Assembly (NCBI GenBank): GCA_902474645.1
Contig: CABRWN010000046.1
Location: 1-12,589, forward strand
From: an uncultured Collinsella sp.
GTDB lineage: Bacteria > Actinomycetota > Coriobacteriia > Coriobacteriales > Coriobacteriaceae
Direction of reading: 5' to 3'
Length of the DNA: 12,589 nt
The notes below the pieces were generated by a model, which worked only from the letters and a program-made list of their open reading frames with translations, made no database searches and was not told where the DNA came from. The translations under genes and the position numbers were made by a program. Within the stretch, counting starts at the first letter, position 1. The number at the start of each line of letters is the position of its first letter. This document shows, one piece after another, positions 1-7,133 of this stretch.

Positions 1-22
1 GGGATGCCACCTGTGGCATCCC
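1..22. other. Perfect 9-bp hairpin at window edge
   Basis: Bases 1-9 pair perfectly with 14-22 around a CCTG loop. No T-run follows on the plus side, and the minus-side flank lies outside the window, so a terminator reading leftwards cannot be confirmed. The rest of 23-146 shows no gene; a weak 6-bp stem (32-37 with 52-57) is followed by TTTTT on the plus strand and could be the end of a plus-strand transcript, but it is too weak to call. Confidence 0.4.
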
Positions 23-146
23 GCCGTTCAACCTCAACCTTCAAGTTGACCTTGAGGCGATTTTTGCGTCCCTTTACATGCCGTTCACATCGCCCCCAAA
101 CTCCCCCACCCAAGGCACGTGCGGCCCACCACCGCGATGCCAAGTG

Positions 147-218
147 GCGAAAAATGGGACGGGCCCAGATTGCCCATGCGCGCGCAAAAGCACGCCGCGG
201 CAATCTGGGGCCCGTCCC
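147..218 (-). terminator. Very long intrinsic terminator after xerD
   Basis: Read on the minus strand, 218-199 pairs with 174-156 (19 bp with one bulged base). The inner part continues as a roughly 6-bp stem with one G-U pair, capped by a UUUU loop. The hairpin is followed by ATTTTTC (155-149). It starts about 34 nt after the xerD stop, so it very likely ends the pyrG-xerD transcript. About 63 nt of nearly continuous pairing is much longer than an ordinary terminator. Confidence 0.85.
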
Positions 219-251
219 CAAATACCTATAAATATACAGGCCAGCGATGTG

Positions 252-1193
252 TTAACGATGCGCCAGCGGGTGCGCCGCCAGATAGACCTCGGTCAGTTGC
301 GTACGATCGACATGCGTGTAGACCTGCGTGGTCGATATATCGGCATGTCCCAAGATCTCCTGTAGCACACGGAGATCTGCGCCGCCCGCAAGCATATGGG
401 TGGCAAAGGAGTGACGCAGCGTGTGGGGATGGAGTCCCACCAGCCCCACCTGGCGCCCGTAGCGCTCGCAGATGGCATGGATGCCCTGGCGCGACAGACG
501 GCGGCCGTTCTTATTTAAAAAGACCGCCGAGGTCTCGGTTCCGCGGGCATGGGCCGCCAAGCGAGAACGCCCCTCAGTTACATAGAGCGTCAGAGCTCGC
601 GCCGCGCTTCCCACCAGCGGGGACAGGCGTTCCTTTGAGCCCTTACCGCGAACGAGTACAAAGCCATCGTCAATATGGATATCGCCCACATCGAGCCCCA
701 CCAACTCGCTCACACGCAAACCGCATCCGTAGAGCACTTCCAAGATGGCATGGTCGCGCAAGCCCATCTCGCCCTCGGGGAAATCTTGATCGAGCAGCGC
801 CGAGACATCCTCCACCGATAGATACTCCGGCAAACGCTCAGCCTTTTTAGGCAGGCGCAACGCCGCCGTTGGATTTTGGGCCACAGCCCCATCGCGCACC
901 AAAAAGGCATGCAGGCCCTTCACGGCCGCAAGCGCACGCTCCACCGAGGCGTCGGAATAGCCCCCATCGCGACGGTCGGCGACAAAACCCTCCACGACCT
1001 GATGGGTCACCTCTTCAAAAGACACAATACCCGCCCGCTCCAGATAGGCGCAGTACGTCGTCAGGTCACGACGATAGGCCGCAATCGTGTTGCGCGCCAA
1101 ACCCCGCTCGACCGCGAGGTAATCGAGATACTCCCCCGCCGCCACGGCGAGCGACGAGGGAGTAGCTTCGGTATGTTCCTTATTCGCCGGCAC
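252..1193 (-). CDS. xerD: Tyrosine recombinase XerD
   Basis: Site-specific recombinase of the XerC/XerD family, expected to resolve chromosome dimers at dif with a XerC partner and FtsK; it acts on the nucleoid at the division site. The 313-aa reading has an N-terminal SAM-like core-binding domain (about 17-105) and a C-terminal catalytic domain (about 125-305). The full catalytic set is visible with the same spacing as E. coli XerD: R160 (GLRVSEL), K184 (RGKGSKER), H257 and R260 (HPHTLRHSFATHML), H283 (LGHADI) and nucleophile Y292 (VYTHVD). The frame stays open upstream into pyrG, but the GTG at 1193 gives the normal family length and lies 2 nt after the pyrG stop, so I chose it. Translation is probably coupled to pyrG. 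pyrG and xerD are near neighbours in actinobacteria such as Mycobacterium. XerC versus XerD is judged from context and motif spacing. Confidence 0.92.
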   Translation of the reverse strand: MPANKEHTEATPSSLAVAAGEYLDYLAVERGLARNTIAAYRRDLTTYCAYLERAGIVSFEEVTHQVVEGFVADRRDGGYSDASVERALAAVKGLHAFLVRDGAVAQNPTAALRLPKKAERLPEYLSVEDVSALLDQDFPEGEMGLRDHAILEVLYGCGLRVSELVGLDVGDIHIDDGFVLVRGKGSKERLSPLVGSAARALTLYVTEGRSRLAAHARGTETSAVFLNKNGRRLSRQGIHAICERYGRQVGLVGLHPHTLRHSFATHMLAGGADLRVLQEILGHADISTTQVYTHVDRTQLTEVYLAAHPLAHR

Positions 1194-1195
1194 CC

Positions 1196-2857
1196 TTAGT
1201 CCGTAGCGAGGTTCATGGGCGTCACCTGCAGACGGTCGACACCCTCGTGCTGGCCGATCGAGGCACGCACGAACTCGCGGAACAGCGGCTGCGGGTTGGT
1301 CGGGCGGCTCTTGAACTCGGGATGAGCCTGGGTTGCCACATACCACGGATGCACGTCGCGCGGCAGCTCGACCATCTCGACCAGGCGCTCGTCGGGCGAC
1401 AGACCCGAGATAACCAAACCGGCGTCCTCGAGCTGGTCACGGAAGGCGTTGTTGAACTCAAAGCGGTGACGGTGACGCTCGTAGACGAGCTCCTCGCCAT
1501 ATGCCTCGCGAGCAAGGGTATCGGCGGCGAGCTTGCACGGATAGGCGCCCAGGCGCATGGTGCCGCCCTTCTCGGTCACGTCCTCCTGCGAGCTCATCAG
1601 ATCGATGACACTATACGGGCCATCCGGATCGAACTCGGAGGAGCTGGCGCCGGCAAGGCCGACGACGTTGCGCGCAAATTCGCACACGGCCACCTGCATA
1701 CCCAGGCAAATGCCCAGATACGGAATCTTGTGCTCACGGGCAAACTCGGCCGCGAGGATCTTGCCCTCCAGGGCGCGCTTGCCAAAGCCGCCGGGGACCA
1801 GGATGCCCGAGGCGTCGCCCAGAACCTCGGAGACATTCTGCTCGTCGAGGCTCTCGCCGTCGACCAGCTGGACGTCCACATGGCGATCGTAGAAGACGCC
1901 CGCATGGTGCAGGGCCTCGATAACCGACAGGTACGCATCGGGCAGCTGCGTGTACTTGCCCACGACGGCGATCTTCACCTTGTCGGCGTGATGGTTGGCG
2001 TGATTCTGTTTGCGCAGGAACTCGTTCCACTCGCTCATGTCGCGCTCACGCGGGTCCAGACCCAGGCGCTCGCAAATGCGCAGGTCAAAGTCCTGCTCGG
2101 CAAGCAGCTGCGGAACATCGTAAATGCTCGCGCAGTCCTCGTTGGTAAAGACGCAATCGGTGTCGACGTCGCAGAAGCTTGCGATCTTTCCGCGGATAGC
2201 GTCATCGATATGGTGGTCGGAGCGCAGCACGATGATATCGGGCTGGATACCAAAGCTGCGGAGCTCCTTGACGGAATGCTGCGTGGGCTTGGTCTTGACC
2301 TCGTGGGCGGCGGCGATATAGGGAACGAGCGACACGTGGATGTAGCAGACGTTCTCGGGGCCGGCCTCCTTGCGGTACTGACGGATGGCCTCGACAAACG
2401 GCTGCGACTCGATGTCGCCGATCGTGCCGCCCAGCTCGGTGATGACCACATCGGAGCCGGTCTGCTCCTCGATGCGGCGGAACTTGTCCTTAATGGCATT
2501 GGTGACGTGAGGAATCACCTGCACGGTACCGCCCAAAAAGTCGCCGCGACGCTCGCGGGCGATCAAGCTCTTATAGATGGCGCCGGTCGTAAAGTTGGAA
2601 TCGCGGGTCAGGTTCTCATCAATAAAGCGCTCGTAATGACCCAGGTCCAGGTCGGACTCGTAACCATCCTCGGTAACGAAGACCTCACCATGCTGGAAGG
2701 GGCTCATGGTACCGGGGTCGACGTTCAGATACGGGTCGGCCTTTTGCATCGTTACTTTGTAGCCACGCGACTTGAGCAGACGGCCCAGCGAGGCCGCGGT
2801 GATACCCTTGCCCAGAGACGAAACCACGCCACCGGTTACGAACACATGCTTGGTCAT
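1196..2857 (-). CDS. pyrG: CTP synthase (glutamine hydrolysing)
   Basis: Cytosolic enzyme of pyrimidine synthesis that aminates UTP to CTP using ATP and glutamine. The 553-aa length is normal. The N-terminal synthetase domain (about 1-265) opens with the family signature HVFVTGGVVSSLGKG and carries the P-loop and QKADPYLNVD; D71 and E141 fit the Mg-binding positions. The C-terminal class I glutamine amidotransferase domain (about 292-535) has the oxyanion motif PGGFG (355-359), nucleophile C384 in GICLGMQ, and the H512/E514 pair in AHPEFKSRP. The start ATG has an AGG-containing Shine-Dalgarno near 2865-2870. It is the first gene of a two-gene unit with xerD. A terminator at 2979-3010 separates it from the upstream regulator gene, so pyrG probably has its own promoter. 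Nothing in the sequence suggests loss of function. Confidence 0.98.
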   Translation of the reverse strand: MTKHVFVTGGVVSSLGKGITAASLGRLLKSRGYKVTMQKADPYLNVDPGTMSPFQHGEVFVTEDGYESDLDLGHYERFIDENLTRDSNFTTGAIYKSLIARERRGDFLGGTVQVIPHVTNAIKDKFRRIEEQTGSDVVITELGGTIGDIESQPFVEAIRQYRKEAGPENVCYIHVSLVPYIAAAHEVKTKPTQHSVKELRSFGIQPDIIVLRSDHHIDDAIRGKIASFCDVDTDCVFTNEDCASIYDVPQLLAEQDFDLRICERLGLDPRERDMSEWNEFLRKQNHANHHADKVKIAVVGKYTQLPDAYLSVIEALHHAGVFYDRHVDVQLVDGESLDEQNVSEVLGDASGILVPGGFGKRALEGKILAAEFAREHKIPYLGICLGMQVAVCEFARNVVGLAGASSSEFDPDGPYSVIDLMSSQEDVTEKGGTMRLGAYPCKLAADTLAREAYGEELVYERHRHRFEFNNAFRDQLEDAGLVISGLSPDERLVEMVELPRDVHPWYVATQAHPEFKSRPTNPQPLFREFVRASIGQHEGVDRLQVTPMNLATD

Positions 2858-2875
2858 ATTGAGTTACCTGCGCTT

Positions 2876-2944
2876 CCCGTAGAAGTTGTTTATCCACATC
2901 TTACGGGTCTTCATTGTAATACTCGCTCCGCGGACCGTTCGCAA
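2876..2944 (-). promoter_or_regulatory. Candidate pyrG promoter and leader hairpin
   Basis: On the minus strand TTGCGA (2944-2939) is followed after 17 bp by TATTAC (2921-2916), overlapping TACAAT (2918-2913). This would start transcription near 2908, about 50 nt before the ATG. The leader holds a weak 6-bp stem (2907-2902 with 2881-2876) with a 20-nt loop. Its location between the upstream terminator and pyrG supports it; the hexamers alone are modest. Confidence 0.35.
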
Positions 2945-2978
2945 TTTTTCTCGCGTGCGATTGCATTTCTCAATCTTG

Positions 2979-3010
2979 AAACAAAACGCCGCCCGGTTTC
3001 CCAGGCGGCG
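2979..3010 (-). terminator. Intrinsic terminator of the winged-helix gene
   Basis: On the minus strand a 7-bp GC stem (3010-3004 with 2993-2987), extendable by two pairs across one mismatch, is followed by TTTTGTTT (2986-2979). It lies 26 bp after the stop of the upstream gene, separating it from pyrG. Confidence 0.85.
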
Positions 3011-3035
3011 TCGCTATGGCAAGGGTTACATGCTG

Positions 3036-3374
3036 CTATCGATCAGCAACCTCGTCCTCAAGCATTTCTTGAACGAGCATGCCGGTACGAACGCCCTCAA
3101 GATACCACTCGCCACGTTCGGTGAGGCAAATGCCATTTGCAAGCTGACCGCCGTCGTCGCTATAACGCGAGACGACATCAATCATGCCTTCGGAATCCAA
3201 ACGATCGATTGCGGCGCGGGCACGATACGGCGAAACCCCCACGCGCTCGGCAAGCGTTTTGCGCGAGAAACCATACGGCCCGCCATTGTCTTCGGTTTGC
3301 CGGTCGATCTCCATCAACACCAGCACCTCGACACGCTTCATATCGTTGACACTCGCACGACCCTTGCCCGCCAT
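3036..3374 (-). CDS. Small winged-helix DNA-binding protein
   Basis: A 112-aa protein of unknown target. After a short basic start (MAGKGRASVND) comes a helix (DMKRVEVLVLMEIDRQTED). A helix-turn-helix follows, with FSRKTLAERVGVSPYRARA and AAIDRLDSEGMI, then a wing-like stretch with CLTERGEWYLEGV. This order is typical of MarR/PadR-like or Rrf2-like winged helices, but I cannot assign a family. The C-terminus is acidic (EMLEDEVADR). I chose the ATG at 3374 because a perfect GAGGAGG Shine-Dalgarno (3386-3380) sits 5 nt upstream; an upstream ATG at 3428 lacks one and would add 18 residues. It stands alone, with a terminator on each side. No ligand-binding domain is visible, so a role as a housekeeping or local repressor is only a guess. 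Confidence 0.8.
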   Translation of the reverse strand: MAGKGRASVNDMKRVEVLVLMEIDRQTEDNGGPYGFSRKTLAERVGVSPYRARAAIDRLDSEGMIDVVSRYSDDGGQLANGICLTERGEWYLEGVRTGMLVQEMLEDEVADR

Positions 3375-3379
3375 AGCAG

Positions 3380-3386
3380 CCTCCTC
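3380..3386 (-). promoter_or_regulatory. Shine-Dalgarno deciding the start at 3374
   Basis: GAGGAGG on the minus strand, 5 nt before the ATG at 3374. It fixes this start over the upstream ATG at 3428. Confidence 0.75.
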
Positions 3387-3563
3387 AAACCGAGCACGAG
3401 CATCTAACGCGCCGTGCGCGACCGACACACCTCACGATGGCAGGTAATATCCATCATGCGGCATCCCGCTAAGGATGAAACAGTTACGGTTATTGTATAC
3501 CGCTCAAATTGTTTCTAGGCAGGTAAACAGCTATTTTTCGCCGAAATAGGCGCTTTATTGATC

Positions 3564-3596
3564 AAAAAGCCGTACCGGGCGCTAACCCGATACGGC
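3564..3596 (-). terminator. Intrinsic terminator of the DUF1846 gene
   Basis: On the minus strand an 11-bp stem (3596-3586 with 3579-3569, one G-U pair) with a 6-nt loop is followed by TTTTT (3568-3564). It begins 34 bp after the stop at 3631. The stretch 3387-3563 between it and the winged-helix gene holds no gene; a promoter for that gene must lie there, but I see no convincing -35/-10 pair. Confidence 0.88.
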
Positions 3597-3630
3597 CAAA
3601 ATGCAATGCAATTACCGCGGTGCTTCAAAC

Positions 3631-5112
3631 TTAGCGATGGAAGAAACCGCGGCGCTCAAACTTGGGCTCGCAGCACACGTTGATACCCAGTTTGCGCAGT
3701 ACCGTCTCGTCCGTCGGCGAGATAATCACGCTAAAGAAGGCATCGCAACCGCGCAGCTGCTCCAGGCCCGAAAGGACGCGAGCGGCCGTCTCACTCGTGG
3801 CCGAGGTGATCGACAGCGCCATAAGCGTCTCGTCGGTGTGGAGGCGCGGGTTTTTGCTGCCCAGGAAATGCGTCTTGAGCTTGCTGATGGGCTCGATCGC
3901 CTCATCGCTGATGACCTCGAGCTCAAGGTCGACGCCCGAGACATGCTTGAGGGCGTTCATAATGAGCGAACTTGCGGCGCCCAGGCGCGTGGAGGTCTTA
4001 CCGGTCACCACGGAGCCATCGGGCATGACCATGGCACCCACGGGACCACCCGTCAGCTGCTCCCTGGTGAGGGCCGCCGAGCGTGCCGGTGAGTAGTTCT
4101 TATCGATGCCGGCTTTCTTCATAATAATCTTGAGACGGTCGACTTGCTCATCGCCCACGCCGGCACGGCGCACATTTTCGACCGCGGTAAAGTAGCGGCG
4201 GACGATCTCCATTTTGGAAGCGTCGCGGCAGGCATCGTCATCGGTGATGGCAAAGCCGACCATATTGACGCCCATGTCCGTAGGGCTCTGGTAGGGGCTC
4301 TTGCCCAGGATCTTTTCCATCAGGGCACGGACTACCGGGAAGGCCTCGACGTCGCGGTTGTAGTTGACCGTGGTCTTGTTGTAGGCCTCAAGGTGGAACG
4401 AATCGATGATATTGGCGTCGTCGAGGTCAGCCGTGGCGGCCTCGTAGGCGATGTTGACCGGATGCGTGAGGGGCAGATTCCAGACCGGGAAAGTCTCGAA
4501 CTTGGCGTAGCCGGCGGCGGTGCCGTGCTTGTGCTCGTGATAGAGCTGAGACAGGCAGGTGGCGAGCTTGCCTGAGCCGGGGCCGGGAGCGGTGACCACG
4601 CCGAGCGGACGAGTGGTCTCGACAAACTCATTCTTGCCGTAGCCGTCGTCGGACACGATCAGGTCGACGTCGTGCGGATACCCCTCGATGGGATAGTGCA
4701 GCTTGGCGGGAATACCGAGCGCGTTCAGGCGGTTGCGGAATACATCGGCAGCGGGCTGGCCGGCGTACTGGGTGATGACCACAGCCGCGACGGCAAAGCC
4801 GTTGCCGCGGAACAGGTCAACCAGGCGCAGCACATCCTCATCATAGGTAATACCAAGGTCACCACGAGCCTTGTTTTTCTCGATGTGGTTCGCGTTGATC
4901 GCGATGATAACCTCGACATCGTCGGCGATGCTCTTGAGCATGCGGAACTTGCTGTCCGGTTCAAAACCCGGCAGCACGCGGCTCGCGTGATAGTCGTCAA
5001 ACAGCTTGCCGCCAAACTCCAAATAGAGCTTGCCACCAAACTGCGAGATGCGCTCCTTAATGTGAGCAGCCTGCAGCTCGATATACTTCGCGTTGTCGAA
5101 ACCCTGGCGCAT
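3631..5112 (-). CDS. DUF1846 (UPF0371) family protein
   Basis: A 493-aa cytosolic protein of the conserved DUF1846 family (Pfam PF08903), common in Firmicutes and Actinobacteria; solved structures exist but no enzyme activity is established to my knowledge. Recognised from the long conserved N-terminal text, such as LYLEFGGKLFDDYHASRVLP (29-48), YGKNEFVETTRPLGVVTAPGPG (158-179) and TFPVWNLPLTHPVN (207-220), and from a length normal for the family. GPGSGKLATC (177-186) looks like a nucleotide-binding loop, which is suggestive only. The ATG at 5112 is chosen over one at 5136 because GGGAG (5123-5119) sits 6 nt before it and the conserved MRQGFDNAKY start follows. It is transcribed alone, with a TATAAT box upstream and a terminator downstream. 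No membrane segments or signal peptide are seen. Confidence 0.93.
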   Translation of the reverse strand: MRQGFDNAKYIELQAAHIKERISQFGGKLYLEFGGKLFDDYHASRVLPGFEPDSKFRMLKSIADDVEVIIAINANHIEKNKARGDLGITYDEDVLRLVDLFRGNGFAVAAVVITQYAGQPAADVFRNRLNALGIPAKLHYPIEGYPHDVDLIVSDDGYGKNEFVETTRPLGVVTAPGPGSGKLATCLSQLYHEHKHGTAAGYAKFETFPVWNLPLTHPVNIAYEAATADLDDANIIDSFHLEAYNKTTVNYNRDVEAFPVVRALMEKILGKSPYQSPTDMGVNMVGFAITDDDACRDASKMEIVRRYFTAVENVRRAGVGDEQVDRLKIIMKKAGIDKNYSPARSAALTREQLTGGPVGAMVMPDGSVVTGKTSTRLGAASSLIMNALKHVSGVDLELEVISDEAIEPISKLKTHFLGSKNPRLHTDETLMALSITSATSETAARVLSGLEQLRGCDAFFSVIISPTDETVLRKLGINVCCEPKFERRGFFHR

Positions 5113-5118
5113 GTATGG

Positions 5119-5157
5119 CTCCCGTCCCGTTTCCATTTAATGTTCTAGGCGATTATA
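5119..5157 (-). promoter_or_regulatory. DUF1846 gene promoter (-10) and ribosome site
   Basis: A perfect TATAAT on the minus strand (5157-5152) would start transcription near 5145, leaving a leader of about 33 nt with GGGAG (5123-5119) before the ATG. No good -35 is present at 17 bp (GCGTTG there). A small inverted repeat (TTCCCC 5183-5188 with GGGGAA 5200-5205) lies just upstream of where the polymerase would sit, so an activator or repressor site is possible. Confidence 0.55.
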
Positions 5158-5236
5158 ACGGAGCAGACCCTCCCCAACGCACTTCCCCTGTACCAACAAG
5201 GGGAACGTCGCAGGTTGAGCATAAGTCAGCGAGCGA

Positions 5237-5328
5237 CGTCCAGGACATACAAGTTGGCATGAAAAAGGCAAGGCATAGACCTTTTGGTCATGCCTTGCCT
5301 TTTGAATGACAAATTGTCGTCCTGGACG
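5237..5328. repeat. Inverted repeat flanking the terminator
   Basis: CGTCCAGGAC at 5237-5246 is repeated exactly in inverted form (GTCCTGGACG) at 5319-5328, on either side of the bidirectional terminator at 5263-5303. The arms are 72 bp apart. They could extend the terminator stem or be protein sites; nothing in the window decides. Confidence 0.6.
5263..5303. terminator. Bidirectional intrinsic terminator
   Basis: Fourteen base pairs (5263-5276 with 5290-5303), a single bulged A at 5277, then GACC/GGTC around a TTTT loop. The stem has A-runs on the left and T-runs on the right, so it can terminate either strand. In context it ends leftward transcription from the arc cluster before the DUF1846 promoter. 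Confidence 0.85.
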
Positions 5329-5343
5329 GCGCAGCGTCGACTG

Positions 5344-5511
5344 GTTGCGCGGGTCGTAGAACCGCGCAACATGAGAGCGCCCCCTCCCGCGCACGGAACG
5401 GGAGGGGGCTAAAGGTAGGAGTCTACCGGTGGGTTGACCCCACCGGACAGACGATGACCAGGTGATCCTTTACAGGATCGTCAAGGTTTCCGTGGGGTAC
5501 CCGTTGGGTAC
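5344..5511 (-). other. Cluster of five hairpins after the arcD-like gene
   Basis: Together with 5137-5343 this makes a 375-bp gene-free stretch. Five stems follow one another right after the transporter stop. They are 5511-5506/5502-5497 (6 bp, 3-nt loop, touching the stop codon), 5479-5474/5469-5464 (6 bp), 5446-5439/5433-5426 (8 bp), 5409-5399/5389-5379 (11 bp, GC-rich) and 5370-5362/5352-5344 (9 bp). None has a T-run, so they are not ordinary terminators. They may protect the mRNA 3' end or form a structured RNA. I recognise no riboswitch or T-box consensus. Confidence 0.6.
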
Positions 5512-6986
5512 TTAGAGCAGCACGCAGGCGACGGTCAGGATGATGGCGCAGACGACGGAGAGCGCGACGATGAGCTTAAGGGCAAACTTGAGCCAGGTCG
5601 TCCACTCGATCTTGGCCAGGGCGAGACCGCCCATGATGGCGCCGGAGGTCGGGGTGAACAGGTTCACGACACCGATGGCGGCGGAGAAGATCATGACCAT
5701 GACCTCGGGCGAGAAGCCGAGCTTAACAGCCAGCGGTCCCATGATGGGCATGGAGACGGTGGCCATACCGGAGGTCGAGGGGATCAGGAAGGACAGGCCG
5801 AAGTAGACCAGGAAGCTCATGGGAGCGAAGATCACGCCGGACAGGCCAGCCAGGGCATTGGCGGCAGCGTCGAGGACGTAGACGTCGAGGCCGGTGTTAG
5901 CCATGAGGACGGAGATACCGCGGGCGAGAGCGATGACGAGGACAACGGACATCATGTCGGCAGCGCCGCTAATGAAGGTGTTGACAATCTGCTTCTCGGA
6001 CAGGCCACCGATGATACCGATCAGGACAGCCATGAGGAAGAACCAGGTGGAAGCCTCGTCGAAGTACCACTGGCCAATGGGCAGGCCGGTGATCAGGGCA
6101 GACCAGCCCTGAACGATGGCGTTACCGTCGGCATCGTAGACAGCGCCAGCGTCAAAGAAGTTGGCGACGCCCTCGTTGAGGTCGGCCAGCGGGATGAAGC
6201 CGACGATCATGACGACGAAGGTGAAGGCGAAGGCGATCAGAACACCCTTCTGACGACCGGTGAGCTTGACCTCCTTGTGAACCTCGGAAGCAGCCTTGCC
6301 GTGAGCCTCTTCGGCGTCCTTGAGCTCCTGCATCGACAGGATGGTGGAACCCTTGTCAGCCTTGACCTTCTTGGCATAGTTCATCACGAAGACGATGGAC
6401 ATAGCAGTAGTGACAATCCACAGGACGGCACCGAGGCCGATGATGATGGACTGGTTGACCTCAATGCCAACGCCGGTCAGAGCGTCGACGGCAGCGCCGA
6501 CGGCGAACGGGTTAACCGTGGAGCCCAGGCGCAGCCAGCGCCGAGCAGGACGGTAGCGGCGCCGACCATGGGGTCGAAGCCAGCGGCCATCATGGTAGCG
6601 GCGAGCAGGGCGTAGAAGGGAACGGTCTCCTCGCACATACCATAAGTGGTACCACCGAGGGAGAAGATGAGCATCAGCACGGGAACGAGCATGATCTCGT
6701 TGCCCTTAAGCTTCTGCACCAGGACGGCAATGCCGTTGTCCAGAGCGCCGGTCTCGGTCATCATGCCAAGGAAGCCGCCCAGAATCATAACGAAGAGGCA
6801 GACGGGCAGAGCGTCAGCGAAGCCCTTAATCGGGGCGGTGCAGAAATCGCTCAGACGGGCGGCAGTAACCGCGCCGCCGGACGTGCCGGAGACGATAACG
6901 GTAATCACTGCGACAATTGCCAGCAGAGCAAGAAGAATGGTGAACGATGAAGGCATACCGCGCTTTTTCTTAGCGGTCTCAGTCAT
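5512..6986 (-). pseudogene. arcD: ArcD-like YfcC-family transporter, frameshifted
   Basis: Multi-pass membrane protein of the C4-dicarboxylate anaerobic carrier/YfcC family (PF03606). Next to arcA and arcB it is expected to be the arginine/ornithine antiporter, as in streptococcal arc clusters; the symbol rests on context. The start ATG (6986) has AAGGGGGG 9 nt upstream. The N-terminal frame has the first membrane helix (about 14-33) and the family signature GTTYGMCEETVPFY, then runs to VLLGAGC. From about 6530 the homologous text continues in another frame: LGSTVNPFAVGAAVDAL, a charged cytosolic loop, further hydrophobic helices, and the conserved LIPSTSGMATVSMP and LFTPTSGAIMGG. Restoring one base near 6530-6531 gives a continuous protein of about 491 aa, the usual size. 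There is no other damage, so it is either a very recent mutation or a sequencing error. No slippery heptamer for programmed shifting is seen. Confidence 0.85.
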
Positions 6987-6995
6987 AGTTCTCAT

Positions 6996-7003
6996 CCCCC
7001 CTT
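6996..7003 (-). promoter_or_regulatory. Ribosome site deciding the arcD-like start
   Basis: AAGGGGGG on the minus strand ends 9 nt before the ATG at 6986. Upstream in-frame ATGs at 6995 and 7013 lie against or beyond it, so 6986 is preferred. Confidence 0.6.
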
Positions 7004-7086
7004 CATAAATCATTTAACTTTCTCGTGCGAAGCGGATCTTCCGTGCCGTGCCCACCGCCCGACGCGAGATATTTACCAGACACAGC

Positions 7087-7118
7087 CGCTCGGGGTGAGC
7101 AGCAATACACCCCGAGCG
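7087..7118 (-). terminator. Hairpin between arcB and arcD (attenuating)
   Basis: A perfect 11-bp GC-rich stem (7118-7108 with 7097-7087, 10-nt loop) begins 16 nt after the arcB stop. What follows on the minus strand is GCTGTGTCTGG, with no T-run, so read-through into arcD is likely. It may lower arcD expression or stabilise the arcB end of the message. Confidence 0.5.
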
Positions 7119-7133
7119 AGATGCTAGATGCTC

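Noticed and set aside
2858..2979. Bacillus-type pyrG attenuation by reiterative transcription
   Set aside because: The predicted start lacks a GGGC initial sequence and the leader has no terminator hairpin with a T-run.
1247..3124. A 625-codon open frame on the plus strand, antisense to pyrG
   Set aside because: Same cause: it mirrors pyrG codons, has no domain, and lies opposite a certain housekeeping gene.
3036..3428. Longer start (3428) for the winged-helix gene
   Set aside because: No ribosome site precedes it, whereas GAGGAGG is perfectly placed for 3374.
5340..5372. tRNA T-arm-like stem (GGTTC-containing) as part of a tRNA gene
   Set aside because: No acceptor, D or anticodon arms can be built around it on either strand.
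6500..6560. Programmed ribosomal frameshift in the arcD-like gene
   Set aside because: No slippery heptamer or downstream stimulatory structure is evident, and a one-base loss restores family-consistent text more simply.
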